DNA from: Nostoc sp. CMAA1605
Lineage (GTDB): Bacteria > Cyanobacteriota > Cyanobacteriia > Cyanobacteriales > Nostocaceae
DNA: 34,887 nt
Assembly (NCBI RefSeq): GCF_021596505.1
Contig: NZ_PJIZ01000094.1
Span: 1-34,887 of the forward strand
Direction of reading: 5' to 3'
Shown here piece after piece: positions 15,430-23,892 of this stretch. Within the stretch, counting starts at the first letter, position 1, and each line of letters starts with the position of its first letter. A model generated the notes under the pieces. That model saw nothing but the letters and a program-made list of their open reading frames with translations, ran no database searches and was not told the origin of the DNA. The translations under genes and the position numbers were made by a program.

Positions 15430-16356
15430 ATGAGCCGGGGAATTTATATCATTGCTAATGACAAGGTGATAGATCAGGCGATCGCACTCCTCAATAGTAT
15501 CCGATTGCATGACCAAGATACACCTATCATCATGATTCCTTATGATGATAACTACCATCAAATAGCAGAATTACTCAATCAACATTATGGTGTACAACTC
15601 TATGCAGACTTAGAGTTTATCGACCGGTTGTCACGCAAATTACATGAACTATTTGGCAATCAATTTTTTGCTCGTCCCAACCAATTCCGTAAACAGGCTT
15701 GTTGGTTCGGCCCTTTTGATGAATTCTTGTATATTGATACAGATATTGTTGTTTTTGAAAAAATCATTAATAATCTCAATTATTTAGCTGATTCAGATTT
15801 TATTTGTTGCGATTATCAACATTTAGGTGGCATTAAAAACGTTTTTACATCCAAAGTATTAGCAGAAAAACTTTTTACTGAAATAGAAGTTCAAGATATT
15901 TTTAATGGTGGTTTTTGGGGTGCCAGAAAAAATATCATTTCCGAAGATGATTTGTATACAACCTTTAGTGAATGTGCGGCTCATCCAGAGTATTTTGATT
16001 TTTCTGAAAAGACTTCTGATCAACCAATTATCAATTATATGTTGCTCAAGCGAATTCCTCGCCGATTTAATATTGTTCGCAGACCAGGTAAAGCACCTGG
16101 TAATTGGGGGGGTTCACCGCAATTTCAAACTCAAGGAAATATTTTATTTGATCCTACAGTTAATCAACCTTTGCAATATCTCCATTGGGCAGGGATTCGC
16201 ATTCAACCAGGTTGTCCCTACTGGGAAATTTGGGAACACTACCGAAATCTTAATTCTGCGTTACCTGCGGCTAATATACCTGCACCAGTTAAACAAAATC
16301 AGTGGCAAAAAACACTTAATAATATTAAACAGCAGTTACGCAAACTCAAAATTTAA
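15430..16356 (+). CDS. GT-A-like cyanobacterial putative glycosyltransferase (second of the tandem pair)
   Basis: The 308-residue paralogue of the preceding protein starts MSRGIYIIANDKVIDQAIAL. It has a YIDTDIVV DxD motif and a YLHWAGIRIQPGCPYWE segment matching the HxxG-like end of its neighbour. The ATG at 15430 is preferred to the GTG at 15421 because GAGGTG, overlapping the previous stop, lies about 6 bases before it. The pair probably arose by duplication and then diverged, which suggests two related transfer steps. It is the last gene of the tight operon; a candidate terminator follows about 100 bases later. Confidence 0.8.
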   Translation: MSRGIYIIANDKVIDQAIALLNSIRLHDQDTPIIMIPYDDNYHQIAELLNQHYGVQLYADLEFIDRLSRKLHELFGNQFFARPNQFRKQACWFGPFDEFLYIDTDIVVFEKIINNLNYLADSDFICCDYQHLGGIKNVFTSKVLAEKLFTEIEVQDIFNGGFWGARKNIISEDDLYTTFSECAAHPEYFDFSEKTSDQPIINYMLLKRIPRRFNIVRRPGKAPGNWGGSPQFQTQGNILFDPTVNQPLQYLHWAGIRIQPGCPYWEIWEHYRNLNSALPAANIPAPVKQNQWQKTLNNIKQQLRKLKI

Positions 16357-16451
16357 CAAATTCGTTGGCATCATACCAATTTTGGATTAAAAGCCTAGAT
16401 TCATAGAATATTCCAGAATCTCGAAACCATAAATTCTTACTTTTCCTTGGA

Positions 16452-16487
16452 AGTGCTTAAGGGTATACACTTAAGCACTCTCAACTT
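16452..16487 (+). terminator. Candidate rho-independent terminator after the glycan operon
   Basis: AGTGCTTAAG (16452-16461) and CTTAAGCACT (16470-16479) form a perfect 10-bp stem with an 8-base loop, followed by CTCAACTTTTTTA. The stem is AT-containing and the T-run starts 5 bases late, so strength is uncertain. The rest of 16357-16724 shows only a 62-codon frame not considered real. Confidence 0.5.
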
Positions 16488-16724
16488 TTTTAAAGCAAGG
16501 CATACACGCTATTGTGCATAAACTCGCAGTCTCATCAGTTAATCATTAAGATTAGTAATAATATCAGTGAAAATACAGCACATTTATCTTTACTTCCGCT
16601 TGATAAGTATAAATATATTGTAACCTTATGTTTAAGGCATTCTGAGACATCTGTAAAATACTGTCAGTTTTATCTACTAGCAAGACTGAAAAGGCATTGA
16701 AGTGTATAGCCATAAGGGATATTT

Positions 16725-17495
16725 ATGACTTACGAACAACAAGATTACTGCTTCTGCACATTAGCTTTACGGAAAAAGTATCGTCTGTTGACGCAACAAT
16801 TGGCTAGTGAATTGGCGAAATATGCCCCAGGAAAGATGTTTGTAGTTTTAACAGACCAACCAGCAGATTTTCAAGATTATGCCAATGTATTAGCTTTTAA
16901 ACATAACCAACGCGGAATTTTGCATTGTTATCACGATAAAAGCTTAGTGATGGAATTCGCTTTGGCAAAATTTACCGCCGCCATATATATTGACGCAGAT
17001 ACAACGATACTGTCTCCTTTACCTGATAATCTCCACTGGAAACCAGGTATTACAGCAGGTCATTGTGAGAATTTAGTGGCTCATGTGACAAGATACACCC
17101 CAGAAAGATTACCACATATTCGCAAAGTCGCAGCACATTTAAACATCACATTAGAAGATGCACCATATATTGGTGAGTCTTTATTTATGATTGCGAGGGA
17201 CGAAGGTAGAGAAATCGCATATCTCAAATACTGGGCAAAGATTGGTAGATATTTAGAGTTGCGTGGTATTCATGCAGGTGAAGGTAATGCAATGGGATTA
17301 GCAGCCGCTAAAGTGGGTTGGGATGTGTCTAGAGAAGGTTGGTCAGAAGTTAGAAATATCACGAAACATTTAGATGCTTCCAACACTAATAAACAAAGTG
17401 TATGGGATTTGTGGAAAAGAAAACTTGGCTATCACTACCGTTTAAATAAAGCTAGGCTAACAGCTTTAACAGATTTTCAATTCTTCTATAGATAG
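16725..17495 (+). CDS. GT-A-like putative glycosyltransferase (DxD protein)
   Basis: The 256-residue protein has CTLALRKKYRLLTQQLASEL at the N-terminus. A DxD motif in AAIYIDADTTILSPLP occupies the place where GT8/GT-A enzymes bind the metal and nucleotide-sugar. A distinctive HAGEGNAMGLAAAKVGWDV block lies towards the C-terminus. I do not recognise a named family. AAGGGA lies before the ATG. It is separated from the preceding operon by about 370 bases with a possible terminator, so it may have its own promoter, but orientation and content fit the same glycan locus. Confidence 0.7.
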   Translation: MTYEQQDYCFCTLALRKKYRLLTQQLASELAKYAPGKMFVVLTDQPADFQDYANVLAFKHNQRGILHCYHDKSLVMEFALAKFTAAIYIDADTTILSPLPDNLHWKPGITAGHCENLVAHVTRYTPERLPHIRKVAAHLNITLEDAPYIGESLFMIARDEGREIAYLKYWAKIGRYLELRGIHAGEGNAMGLAAAKVGWDVSREGWSEVRNITKHLDASNTNKQSVWDLWKRKLGYHYRLNKARLTALTDFQFFYR

Positions 17496-17624
17496 AACAA
17501 CTAATTTTGGATTTGGAATTTTAGACTGACTGTACCCCCATAAAGAGATTGAGCAAGTTTTAGATTTTGGATTTTGAAATTTACGTCTAATGTCAATTAA
17601 AATTGGGTAATTCCATAGATATTT

Positions 17625-17687
17625 TTAGGGGCTGATTCACCCAGATCATCGTTAATCGTTCATGATATCGGATTAACCCGCCCCTAA
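17625..17687. repeat. Inverted repeat (TTAGGGGC ... GCCCCTAA)
   Basis: Arms of 8 bp (17625-17632 and 17680-17687) enclose about 47 bases. The right arm GATTAACCCGCCCCTAA resembles the arm at 3377-3390. It lies between the convergent GT gene and response regulator. A GATTTTGGATTTTG-type repeat lies at 17511-17580. Confidence 0.4.
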
Positions 17688-17766
17688 CAAGTCTCATTAG
17701 CTGCAAGCATGGGCTATTTTTTAGATATAGAAGGTTTTCCTAATTCACATCAGGGGGAACTTTTGA

Positions 17767-18189
17767 CTAAATATGGGCGTATGCTAATTCCTTCGCAATG
17801 GCAATTGTTAGCAAATTGAGATTAATAGGTTTTACAAAATAATCACACGCACCTAGTTTAATGGCTTTTTCTTTATCAATTTCAAAAGCAAATCCTGAAA
17901 CAACAATTATGGGTATGCTATGGCAGATAGGGTGCTGTTTAACCTGTTGTAGTAAATAATATCCATCAATATCTGGCAATTTTAAATCTAGTAAAATCAA
18001 ATCAGGATTAAAATTTCTAATATTGAAAATAAAATTTTCACCATCTGGCAAACTTAAAACATTGTATCCACAATATTTTAAGTAATCACTCAATAACATT
18101 CTATTTATCTTATCATCTTCAACAATAAGGATACGGTTGAGTGTTTGGCAACAATTATCGTGAGGTTGTAACAACGAATTATTGAACAT
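17767..18189 (-). CDS. Stand-alone response regulator (receiver domain only)
   Basis: The 140-residue protein is almost entirely a CheY-like receiver. It has an acidic pair Asp25/Asp26, phospho-acceptor Asp68 in LILLDLKLPDIDG, switch Ser98 in IIVVSGFAF and Lys120 in CDYFVKPI. About 18 extra residues precede the domain. There is no output domain, so it likely acts by protein interaction or phosphotransfer. No kinase gene is adjacent; the nearest kinases in the window are at 447-3056 and 32938-34659. No clear ribosome binding site precedes the ATG. Confidence 0.92.
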   Translation of the reverse strand: MFNNSLLQPHDNCCQTLNRILIVEDDKINRMLLSDYLKYCGYNVLSLPDGENFIFNIRNFNPDLILLDLKLPDIDGYYLLQQVKQHPICHSIPIIVVSGFAFEIDKEKAIKLGACDYFVKPINLNLLTIAIAKELAYAHI

Positions 18190-18575
18190 TATTCATATTT
18201 ATTGATAATAAAGTTTTGTGTCAATCTCAAGTTGTAAAAACAACTGAGACAATATCTAAATGAGCAGAATCAGAGTCAGATCATATTTCAAGCTGCTAAT
18301 CCAGAAAATTTAGTTATCAGATTCAGTGTAAATCTTGTTTTTATCCTGTTAGTAGAGGGGTGTGACCCCCACTAGGGTCTTTTTGCTGTAGTGTTAAATG
18401 TTATTTAAACTTTCCATAAAATAAACAGGGTTTTTACACAATACTCAATTGAATTATTGCGGGCGGGATTCATCGGTAGTTTTTAGCTACAACTCCTGAC
18501 ATTATTCTCTTTTTGTAAAAAGTTATCTGTTACCTATTGGAGACATCACCTCTAGTAATCAAAGCGAATTTTTAA
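18190..18575. other. Intergenic region upstream of the response regulator
   Basis: The region is AT-rich with no gene of plausible length. It contains the GGGGTGTGACCCCCACTAG palindrome-like stretch at about 18357-18375. No other signal could be assigned. Confidence 0.3.
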
Positions 18576-18680
18576 TACAGGAATCCTATTGTATTTTTGA
18601 AAAACATCAGTACAGTTTTTATTCCCTGTTCCCCATTAACAGTTCCCTAGCTTCGTGAGTGATTGCTATGGTATTAGTAT
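18576..18680. mobile_element. Decayed IS630-type terminal sequence (possible MITE remnant)
   Basis: Starting at TACAGGAATC (18576), the next 45 or so bases follow the left end of the element at 8050 with scattered mismatches (…TATTTTTGAAAAACATC…GTACAG), and then also a TTCCCTGTTCCCC stretch. A right end is not clear; GATTGCTATG near 18662 is the best candidate. Confidence 0.35.
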
Positions 18681-18786
18681 TTATTTTTTGATGACTTGAT
18701 GCAAAAACAGAGTACATATACTCAAATAATTAATTATGATCATACAGAAAAATGTTGATTACAAATAATAAAATTCAGTGAAATTA

Positions 18787-18816
18787 AAAAAAAGGAGCTT
18801 ATAGCTCCTTTTTCTG
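18787..18816 (-). terminator. Rho-independent terminator of the PEP-CTERM gene
   Basis: AAAGGAGCT (18791-18799) and AGCTCCTTT (18803-18811) form a perfect 9-bp stem with loop TAT, extended by A/T pairs. On the minus strand it is followed by a T8 run. It lies about 35 bases past the stop of the gene at 18851. Confidence 0.85.
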
Positions 18817-18850
18817 TATTAATGAATGAAATGACAATTTTTAGCTTTAA

Positions 18851-19813
18851 TTAAAAGCTTTTTTTAAACTTGCGCTGTGCGGTGAACATACCAGCTACAC
18901 CCAAAAGACCAAGCACAATAGAAGGTTCTGGAACTGCTTGAGAAGTTTTGATGGGAACTAAACCTTGGAAAGTCACTTCATAGTTACCACTGTGTGAGAT
19001 ACCATCAGATTTCTCAGTTAAACCGGATTGGGTAGCATAAAAGCTGAACAGATAATCGGTTTTACCGTTATAGGTATACTTCACAATTTCGCTAGCTTGT
19101 ATTGTTTTACTCTCTAGCTGTGTTTGCAAATTCTTGACAGTAGTTTTAGGTGTGCTGTTTGGTAAGCTATTAACGTATATATTAAAGTAAGGCAGCAATA
19201 AAGGTGTAGCATTGAAATGTCCTGCTAACCCAATACTGACTAAGCCTGTTTGATCATCTTGGTTAACGTAAGAAATATTTGGATCACTAAACTTCTGGAA
19301 TCCTCCATTATTTTTAAAGGCGTTGAAAAACCCTGTACCAATAGAAGTTCCTACTAAGCTACCGAAACCGTTCTTATCTAAAGCCTGACTAAACCAATAT
19401 TCACCGAAAGTTTTACCTGTATCTTTGTAAAGACTAGTCCAGTCAGAAACGGTTAAACTACTGAGTGTGATGGCTTCACCACCGATTGTTCCTGACAAGG
19501 TGGTATTTTGTGTAAAGTCATTAGCAGTGAAAGTTGATTTTTCGGTGCTGGCTCTTAACTCTATGTTACCAGTGGGGCTAGCAGCATTACCATCTAACAC
19601 TTTTTGGATATTTGCTGATTTCAGGTTCTGGTCTACAGCCACAGTGTTTGTACCGTTAACGTCATAGACCAAGTAATCATTAGCTGCTGTACCACCGATG
19701 GTAGCACTGGTTAAGCTACCTGCTTGGGCGGGAGAAGCGGCGATCGCACCTACACCCATAGCTACTGCACTACCAATCACAATAGCGTGAATAGTTTTCT
19801 TCATTACTCCCAT
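18851..19813 (-). CDS. PEP-CTERM sorting-domain protein
   Basis: The 320-residue protein has an N-terminal signal peptide (KKTIHAIVIGSAVAMGVGAI, cleavage near SPAQA). A C-terminal PEP-CTERM anchor follows the family plan: VPEPS, a hydrophobic stretch IVLGLLGVAGMF, then basic QRKFKK. Such proteins are processed by an exosortase and exported to the envelope or extracellular matrix. The middle (about 30-295) is a secreted domain rich in G, S, T and N with no catalytic motif I recognise. The ATG at 19804 (MKKTIHA) is an equally good start; both lie near AAGGA/GGGAG. It has its own terminator. Confidence 0.88.
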   Translation of the reverse strand: MGVMKKTIHAIVIGSAVAMGVGAIAASPAQAGSLTSATIGGTAANDYLVYDVNGTNTVAVDQNLKSANIQKVLDGNAASPTGNIELRASTEKSTFTANDFTQNTTLSGTIGGEAITLSSLTVSDWTSLYKDTGKTFGEYWFSQALDKNGFGSLVGTSIGTGFFNAFKNNGGFQKFSDPNISYVNQDDQTGLVSIGLAGHFNATPLLLPYFNIYVNSLPNSTPKTTVKNLQTQLESKTIQASEIVKYTYNGKTDYLFSFYATQSGLTEKSDGISHSGNYEVTFQGLVPIKTSQAVPEPSIVLGLLGVAGMFTAQRKFKKSF

Positions 19814-20077
19814 TGTCCTTGATTTATTAGTGTTTTTGTATTAATGCGGCCTTATAGATGCAGAGAATTTGCGATCGTTACCCGACTATTTTGAGTAACA
19901 CACTCAACAAATCAAGTTTAGGCAATCACCACTCCAATGGAGTAAAGTTCCAACTGATTACGAGTAAATTAATGATGAATAATTAGCTAACTAATGATGA
20001 ATATTCTCAGTGATTATGCTTGTACAGCAATTATCACGAGAAAAAAAGAAATTTTTTAATCATCAATAGGATGAGGT

Positions 20078-22558
20078 CTAGGTTAAAATCGCCCCACCCA
20101 TTAAGCGTTCGTAGCGATATTTCAATTCGGCCTTCATTAACGGCCAACGCTCTAGACTAGTATCTATTTCTATAACTTTTTCGGCGGCTTGTCTAGCTAA
20201 TATTAATACTTCTTCGTCTTCTACTAAACTAGCTAAGGTAAAATCAGGTACGCCAGATTGGCGAGTTCCTAATACTTCTCCGGGCCCGCGAAACCGCATA
20301 TCCATTTCGGAGATGAAAAAGCCGTCTTGGGACTGTTCCAATACTTTTAGTCTTTGTTGAGCATCGGGACTTCTGGAACTACTCATCAATAAACAGTAGG
20401 ATTTTGCTGCACCTCTTCCTACTCTTCCCCGCAATTGGTGTAGTTGTGACAAACCAAAACGCTCGGCATTTTCAATGAGCATAACCGTGGCATTAGGCAC
20501 ATCAACACCAACTTCTACAACGGTGGTTGAAACTAAAATCTGCGTTTTATTATCTCGAAATTTGGTAATGGCTTCGTCTTTCTCGGCTGAACTCATACGC
20601 CCATGCAGCAACCCGACTTGAAATTCTGGAAACACTGTTTCTTTAAGCTTTTGGTGTTCTTCTACAGCCGATCGCAAGTCTAGTTTCTCTGATTCTTCTA
20701 CCAAAGGCAAGACTACATAAACCTGCCGACCTTGGGCAATTTCTCGCCGCATTAAGTCATAAGCAAAGGTGCGCTGCTGACTGATTAAGGCTGTAGTTTG
20801 AATGGCTTGTCGTCCCGGTGGTAACTCATCAATCTGGCTGACATCCAAATCCCCATGTATAGTTAGTGCTAATGTCCGGGGAATGGGGGTAGCAGTCATG
20901 GTTAATACATGGGGTTGTTCGCCTTTTTGTTGTAACAACGCTCGTTGTTTGACTCCAAATCGGTGCTGTTCATCAATTACCACTAACCCCAATCGGCGAA
21001 AATTGACGGTGTCTTGAATTAAGGCGTGAGTTCCTACTAATAAAGGTAATTCACCGGTGATTAATTGGGAATGAATTTCCCGCCGTTTGGCAGTTTTAGT
21101 TGAACCCGTAAGTAATTCCACTGGTAAATGTAATAAGTTAAACCAGCTAACTAATTTACGGTAATGCTGTTCTGCTAAAACTTCTGTCGGAGCCATTAAT
21201 GCAGCTTGATAGCCAGATTGAATAGCAGCTAAAATTGCTACTACCGCCACAACAGTTTTACCTGAACCCACATCACCCTGTACTAACCGATTCATTGGTG
21301 TGGTTTTTTGTAAGTCGTTGAGAATATCGTTGAGGACTCGTTGTTGTGCGCCTGTTAGTTGAAATGGTAGGACTTGGTAGAATTTTTCGATTAATTCACC
21401 TTTGGGTGCAAGCACTGCACTAGTTTGAATAGCTTTAGCTTGTTGTTGGCGTTGTAGTAAACCCAGTTGCAGATAGAAAAATTCATCAAATACCAAACGA
21501 CGACGGGCAGTTTGCAGAGTATCACTATCATCAGGGAAATGGATATTAGCGATCGCATCCTTTAATTCCATCAAACCATACTTTTCTCGCAAACCCTTGG
21601 GTAAGGGGTCTTTTAATTGCGCCGCCGCAGGTAAAGCTGCAATTACCGCCTGTCGTACCATATTCGCCATCACTCCCTCAGTGAGTGCGTAAATTGGTAC
21701 TACTCGCCCCATTGTCAACGATTCAATCGTATCCCCTGGATGTGCCAAAACCTCTAACTCAGGGTTATCTAAAGTCAAACCGTATTTACTACCTTTTACT
21801 AACCCACAAGCTGCTAATACACTTCCCACAGGGTAGCGGCGTTTTAAACTTTCTTGCCAAGCACGACTAGTAAACCTCGTACCTGCCCAAAAACGACCAA
21901 CTTTGATTTGACCCGTATTATCTTTGAGAACTAATTCTAAAATCAATAATTTTTGATTTTTGGGGCTGACAAAGCAGTTGCAACGCTTAACTGTCGCCAC
22001 AATTGTCACTGTTTCACCCCCTTGCAACTCCCGAATATTCACTTGTCGGGCATAGTCAATATGGTCACGGGGATAGTAAAACAGTAAATCACGTACAGTA
22101 TACAAACCCAAAGCCGCCAATTTATCAGCTTTACGAATGCCTATTTCCGGTAAATCGCTGAGTTTTTGGTCAATTTTGGGGGCTAATCTCCGACTAACTT
22201 CTGCTACAAGTGGCGCAGAATTGGGAACTTTCGCCTTATAACTTCTCCCCTGCTCCTCTGCTCCCCTGCTCCCTTGCTCCCCTTCTCCTTTTTGCAGTTG
22301 GTAAAGATATCGCCGTGCTTCCGCTATCAAATGTTGACGTTCTTTGAGTTCCAGATTGGGATAATTAGCAAACTGTGCCGCCATGTCTTGCCAGCGACGG
22401 CGTTCAGTTGGGGGTAAACTTGTGGGGAATTTCCCAAATGTGAGGCTGAGAAATTCACTGAAGCGATACTGTCTACCCACCAAATCAGTAAAACCGTTTT
22501 CGGCTTCCACTGCTAAGGCTTTATGTAAGCGTATCCAATCTGGTTGGTCGTTAGTCAT
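20078..22558 (-). CDS. recG: ATP-dependent DNA helicase RecG
   Basis: The 826-residue RecG remodels stalled replication forks and Holliday junctions. It has the N-terminal extension usual in cyanobacteria (PDWIRLHKALAVEAENGF). The wedge/OB domain starts near DLPEIGIRKADKLAALGLYT. The helicase core has Walker A GDVGSGKT (Lys434), DEQH in VVIDEQHRFG, TATPIPRT, and motif VI QLRGRVGRG. Between the extension and the wedge (about residues 92-108) lies GEGEQGSRGAEEQGR, encoded by a purine-rich tandem repeat like those found between genes. A TAGTCAA array lies immediately upstream of the ATG. The length excess over E. coli RecG (693) is mainly the N-terminal extension. Confidence 0.97.
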   Translation of the reverse strand: MTNDQPDWIRLHKALAVEAENGFTDLVGRQYRFSEFLSLTFGKFPTSLPPTERRRWQDMAAQFANYPNLELKERQHLIAEARRYLYQLQKGEGEQGSRGAEEQGRSYKAKVPNSAPLVAEVSRRLAPKIDQKLSDLPEIGIRKADKLAALGLYTVRDLLFYYPRDHIDYARQVNIRELQGGETVTIVATVKRCNCFVSPKNQKLLILELVLKDNTGQIKVGRFWAGTRFTSRAWQESLKRRYPVGSVLAACGLVKGSKYGLTLDNPELEVLAHPGDTIESLTMGRVVPIYALTEGVMANMVRQAVIAALPAAAQLKDPLPKGLREKYGLMELKDAIANIHFPDDSDTLQTARRRLVFDEFFYLQLGLLQRQQQAKAIQTSAVLAPKGELIEKFYQVLPFQLTGAQQRVLNDILNDLQKTTPMNRLVQGDVGSGKTVVAVVAILAAIQSGYQAALMAPTEVLAEQHYRKLVSWFNLLHLPVELLTGSTKTAKRREIHSQLITGELPLLVGTHALIQDTVNFRRLGLVVIDEQHRFGVKQRALLQQKGEQPHVLTMTATPIPRTLALTIHGDLDVSQIDELPPGRQAIQTTALISQQRTFAYDLMRREIAQGRQVYVVLPLVEESEKLDLRSAVEEHQKLKETVFPEFQVGLLHGRMSSAEKDEAITKFRDNKTQILVSTTVVEVGVDVPNATVMLIENAERFGLSQLHQLRGRVGRGAAKSYCLLMSSSRSPDAQQRLKVLEQSQDGFFISEMDMRFRGPGEVLGTRQSGVPDFTLASLVEDEEVLILARQAAEKVIEIDTSLERWPLMKAELKYRYERLMGGAILT
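22240..22292. repeat. Purine-rich short repeat inside recG
   Basis: On the coding strand the units are GGGGAGCAAGGGAGCAGG-like, repeated about five times. The same GGGGAGCAGG units occur intergenically at 26190-26220. The insertion keeps the recG frame and encodes a G/E/Q/R-rich linker. Confidence 0.65.
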
Positions 22559-22559
22559 T

Positions 22560-22651
22560 GGTTATTAGTCAATAGTCAACAGTCAATAGTCAATAGTTAA
22601 TAGTCAATAGTCAATAGTCACTACTGTGGACTGTGGACTTTGGACTATTGA
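22560..22651. repeat. TAGTCAA heptamer array between recG and the 294-residue gene
   Basis: TAGTCAA and TAGTTAA units fill nearly the whole 90-base gap and pass into GGACTGTGGACTTTGGACT units. On the minus strand it begins with the TAG stop of the upstream gene and ends just before the recG ATG. Confidence 0.85.
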
Positions 22652-23536
22652 CTAATCTTCATACCAACTCGCACGCCATGCGGCTTCGGCTTCAGCAATT
22701 GAGCGTTCTCTTTGCTTCTTTTGATACTCCCTTCCTAGTTTATTCAGTTGTCCTAAGATTTCACGAATTTGTTTGCGATGATTAGCAACTGTTGTGTCAG
22801 CAAATTCGATTTCCCCTAAGCGCAAATTAATAGTCATGATTTGAGTTAAACCAGATTTTTCTGTATCTTGCTCGTCGGCAATCTCCAGAACTAAGTTAAG
22901 AATGTTGGGTGGCCCTGGCATCATCTCGGCTGAACCTTCTGAAGCGGCTGCGGCTGCGGCTTCTAAAACAGGTTCTGGCAGTTTTTGCGGTAAAATTCCG
23001 GCATTTTGTAAGATTAAATTAGCCTCATGGGAAACTTTTCTGAGGGTTTGTTGCATTTGCACTTCTAAATGCTGTTGCCATTTCGCTAATTCGATGGGGT
23101 TGGAAGTTTCGACAATATAAGTTTGAGGCGATGAATGTTTAACTGATTCACTCGGTGAAGATGATAGCTCAGATGGTATTTCCCCTTCTGTAGTTTCTAG
23201 GGAAGTTACTATTTCTTCTACATTTTCCTCATCTTCCTCGTCTTCCTCATCTTCCTGACTCATCAAACTGCTGATTAATATCTCGGCAGCTTTTTGACCT
23301 AACTTGCGAATGCTTTGTTGCAGTTGTTGTCGCTGATTTAATGACAACTTCAGAAAGTTTTCTGGATAGCCTTGGGTACACAGGTGATAACTAGCGAGGA
23401 TTAATTGTTTTCTTAGTGCTTGACCCAAAGCCGCTAAATAACTAGCATAAGCCATTTGCAGTTCTCTAGCGATCGCCTGAATCGCTTCTTGCAACACAGC
23501 AAGTTCTCGTTCAATTCGCTCAATAGCTCTAACCAT
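22652..23536 (-). CDS. Conserved hypothetical coiled-coil protein
   Basis: I do not recognise a named family. The protein (294 residues from the ATG at 23536, or 298 from the GTG at 23548) has an N-terminal helical coiled-coil region (VRAIERIERELAVLQEAIQA). An acidic low-complexity tract follows near residues 95-110 (EDEEDEEDEENVEE), then a Ser/Glu-rich linker, an Ala-rich patch (EAAAAAASEGS) and a second helical region (HRKQIREILGQLNKLGREYQ). No signal or membrane segment is seen. The ATG is favoured by GGTGAAG at good distance. It lies between tsf and recG on the same strand, but a terminator separates it from tsf. Its stop is the first TAG of a repeat array. Confidence 0.75.
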   Translation of the reverse strand: MVRAIERIERELAVLQEAIQAIARELQMAYASYLAALGQALRKQLILASYHLCTQGYPENFLKLSLNQRQQLQQSIRKLGQKAAEILISSLMSQEDEEDEEDEENVEEIVTSLETTEGEIPSELSSSPSESVKHSSPQTYIVETSNPIELAKWQQHLEVQMQQTLRKVSHEANLILQNAGILPQKLPEPVLEAAAAAASEGSAEMMPGPPNILNLVLEIADEQDTEKSGLTQIMTINLRLGEIEFADTTVANHRKQIREILGQLNKLGREYQKKQRERSIAEAEAAWRASWYED

Positions 23537-23620
23537 ATCTTCACCCACCGGAGCCTTATATGGTACAAATGTATGTTTATTTAGTAAAGAATCAGTTCTA
23601 AATTTTAAAAATTTTAAATA

Positions 23621-23651
23621 AAATACAGGTCAGGCAATTAGCTTGACCTGT
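23621..23651 (-). terminator. Rho-independent terminator after rpsB-tsf
   Basis: On the minus strand ACAGGTCAAGC and GCCTGACCTGT form an 11-bp stem with one wobble pair and loop TAATT, followed by ATTTTATTTAAAATTTTT. It lies about 240 bases beyond the tsf stop, with repeat arrays between. Confidence 0.7.
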
Positions 23652-23659
23652 CCAGAAGA

Positions 23660-23892
23660 TAGTGCTGAGTAGTGAGAGTAATGAGTAAGAAGTAATAAGT
23701 AATGAGTAATTTTGTCTTGTTTCAGTATCTATGTACTGATTTTTTGACATAACATTGAAGAAACCTTTCAACTCAGCACGGGCTAAACGCCCCGCTACCG
23801 CTAACAGCACTCAGCACTCATTACTACTTAGCTCTTAGCACTCAGCACTCATTACTACTCAGCACTCAGCACTCAGCACTCATTACTCATTA
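23660..23892. repeat. Two oppositely oriented short-repeat arrays downstream of tsf
   Basis: GTGCTGAGTAGTGAG/GTAATGAG units run on the + strand at about 23661-23712. The complementary units CAGCACTCAGCACTCATTACT run from about 23804 to 23892. The arrays form a large imperfect inverted repeat. On the minus strand the right array begins with the tsf stop codon. Confidence 0.8.

Noticed and set aside
16512..16700. 62-codon ORF between the two GT-A-like genes
   Set aside because: No start signal or recognisable composition; AT-rich intergenic sequence.
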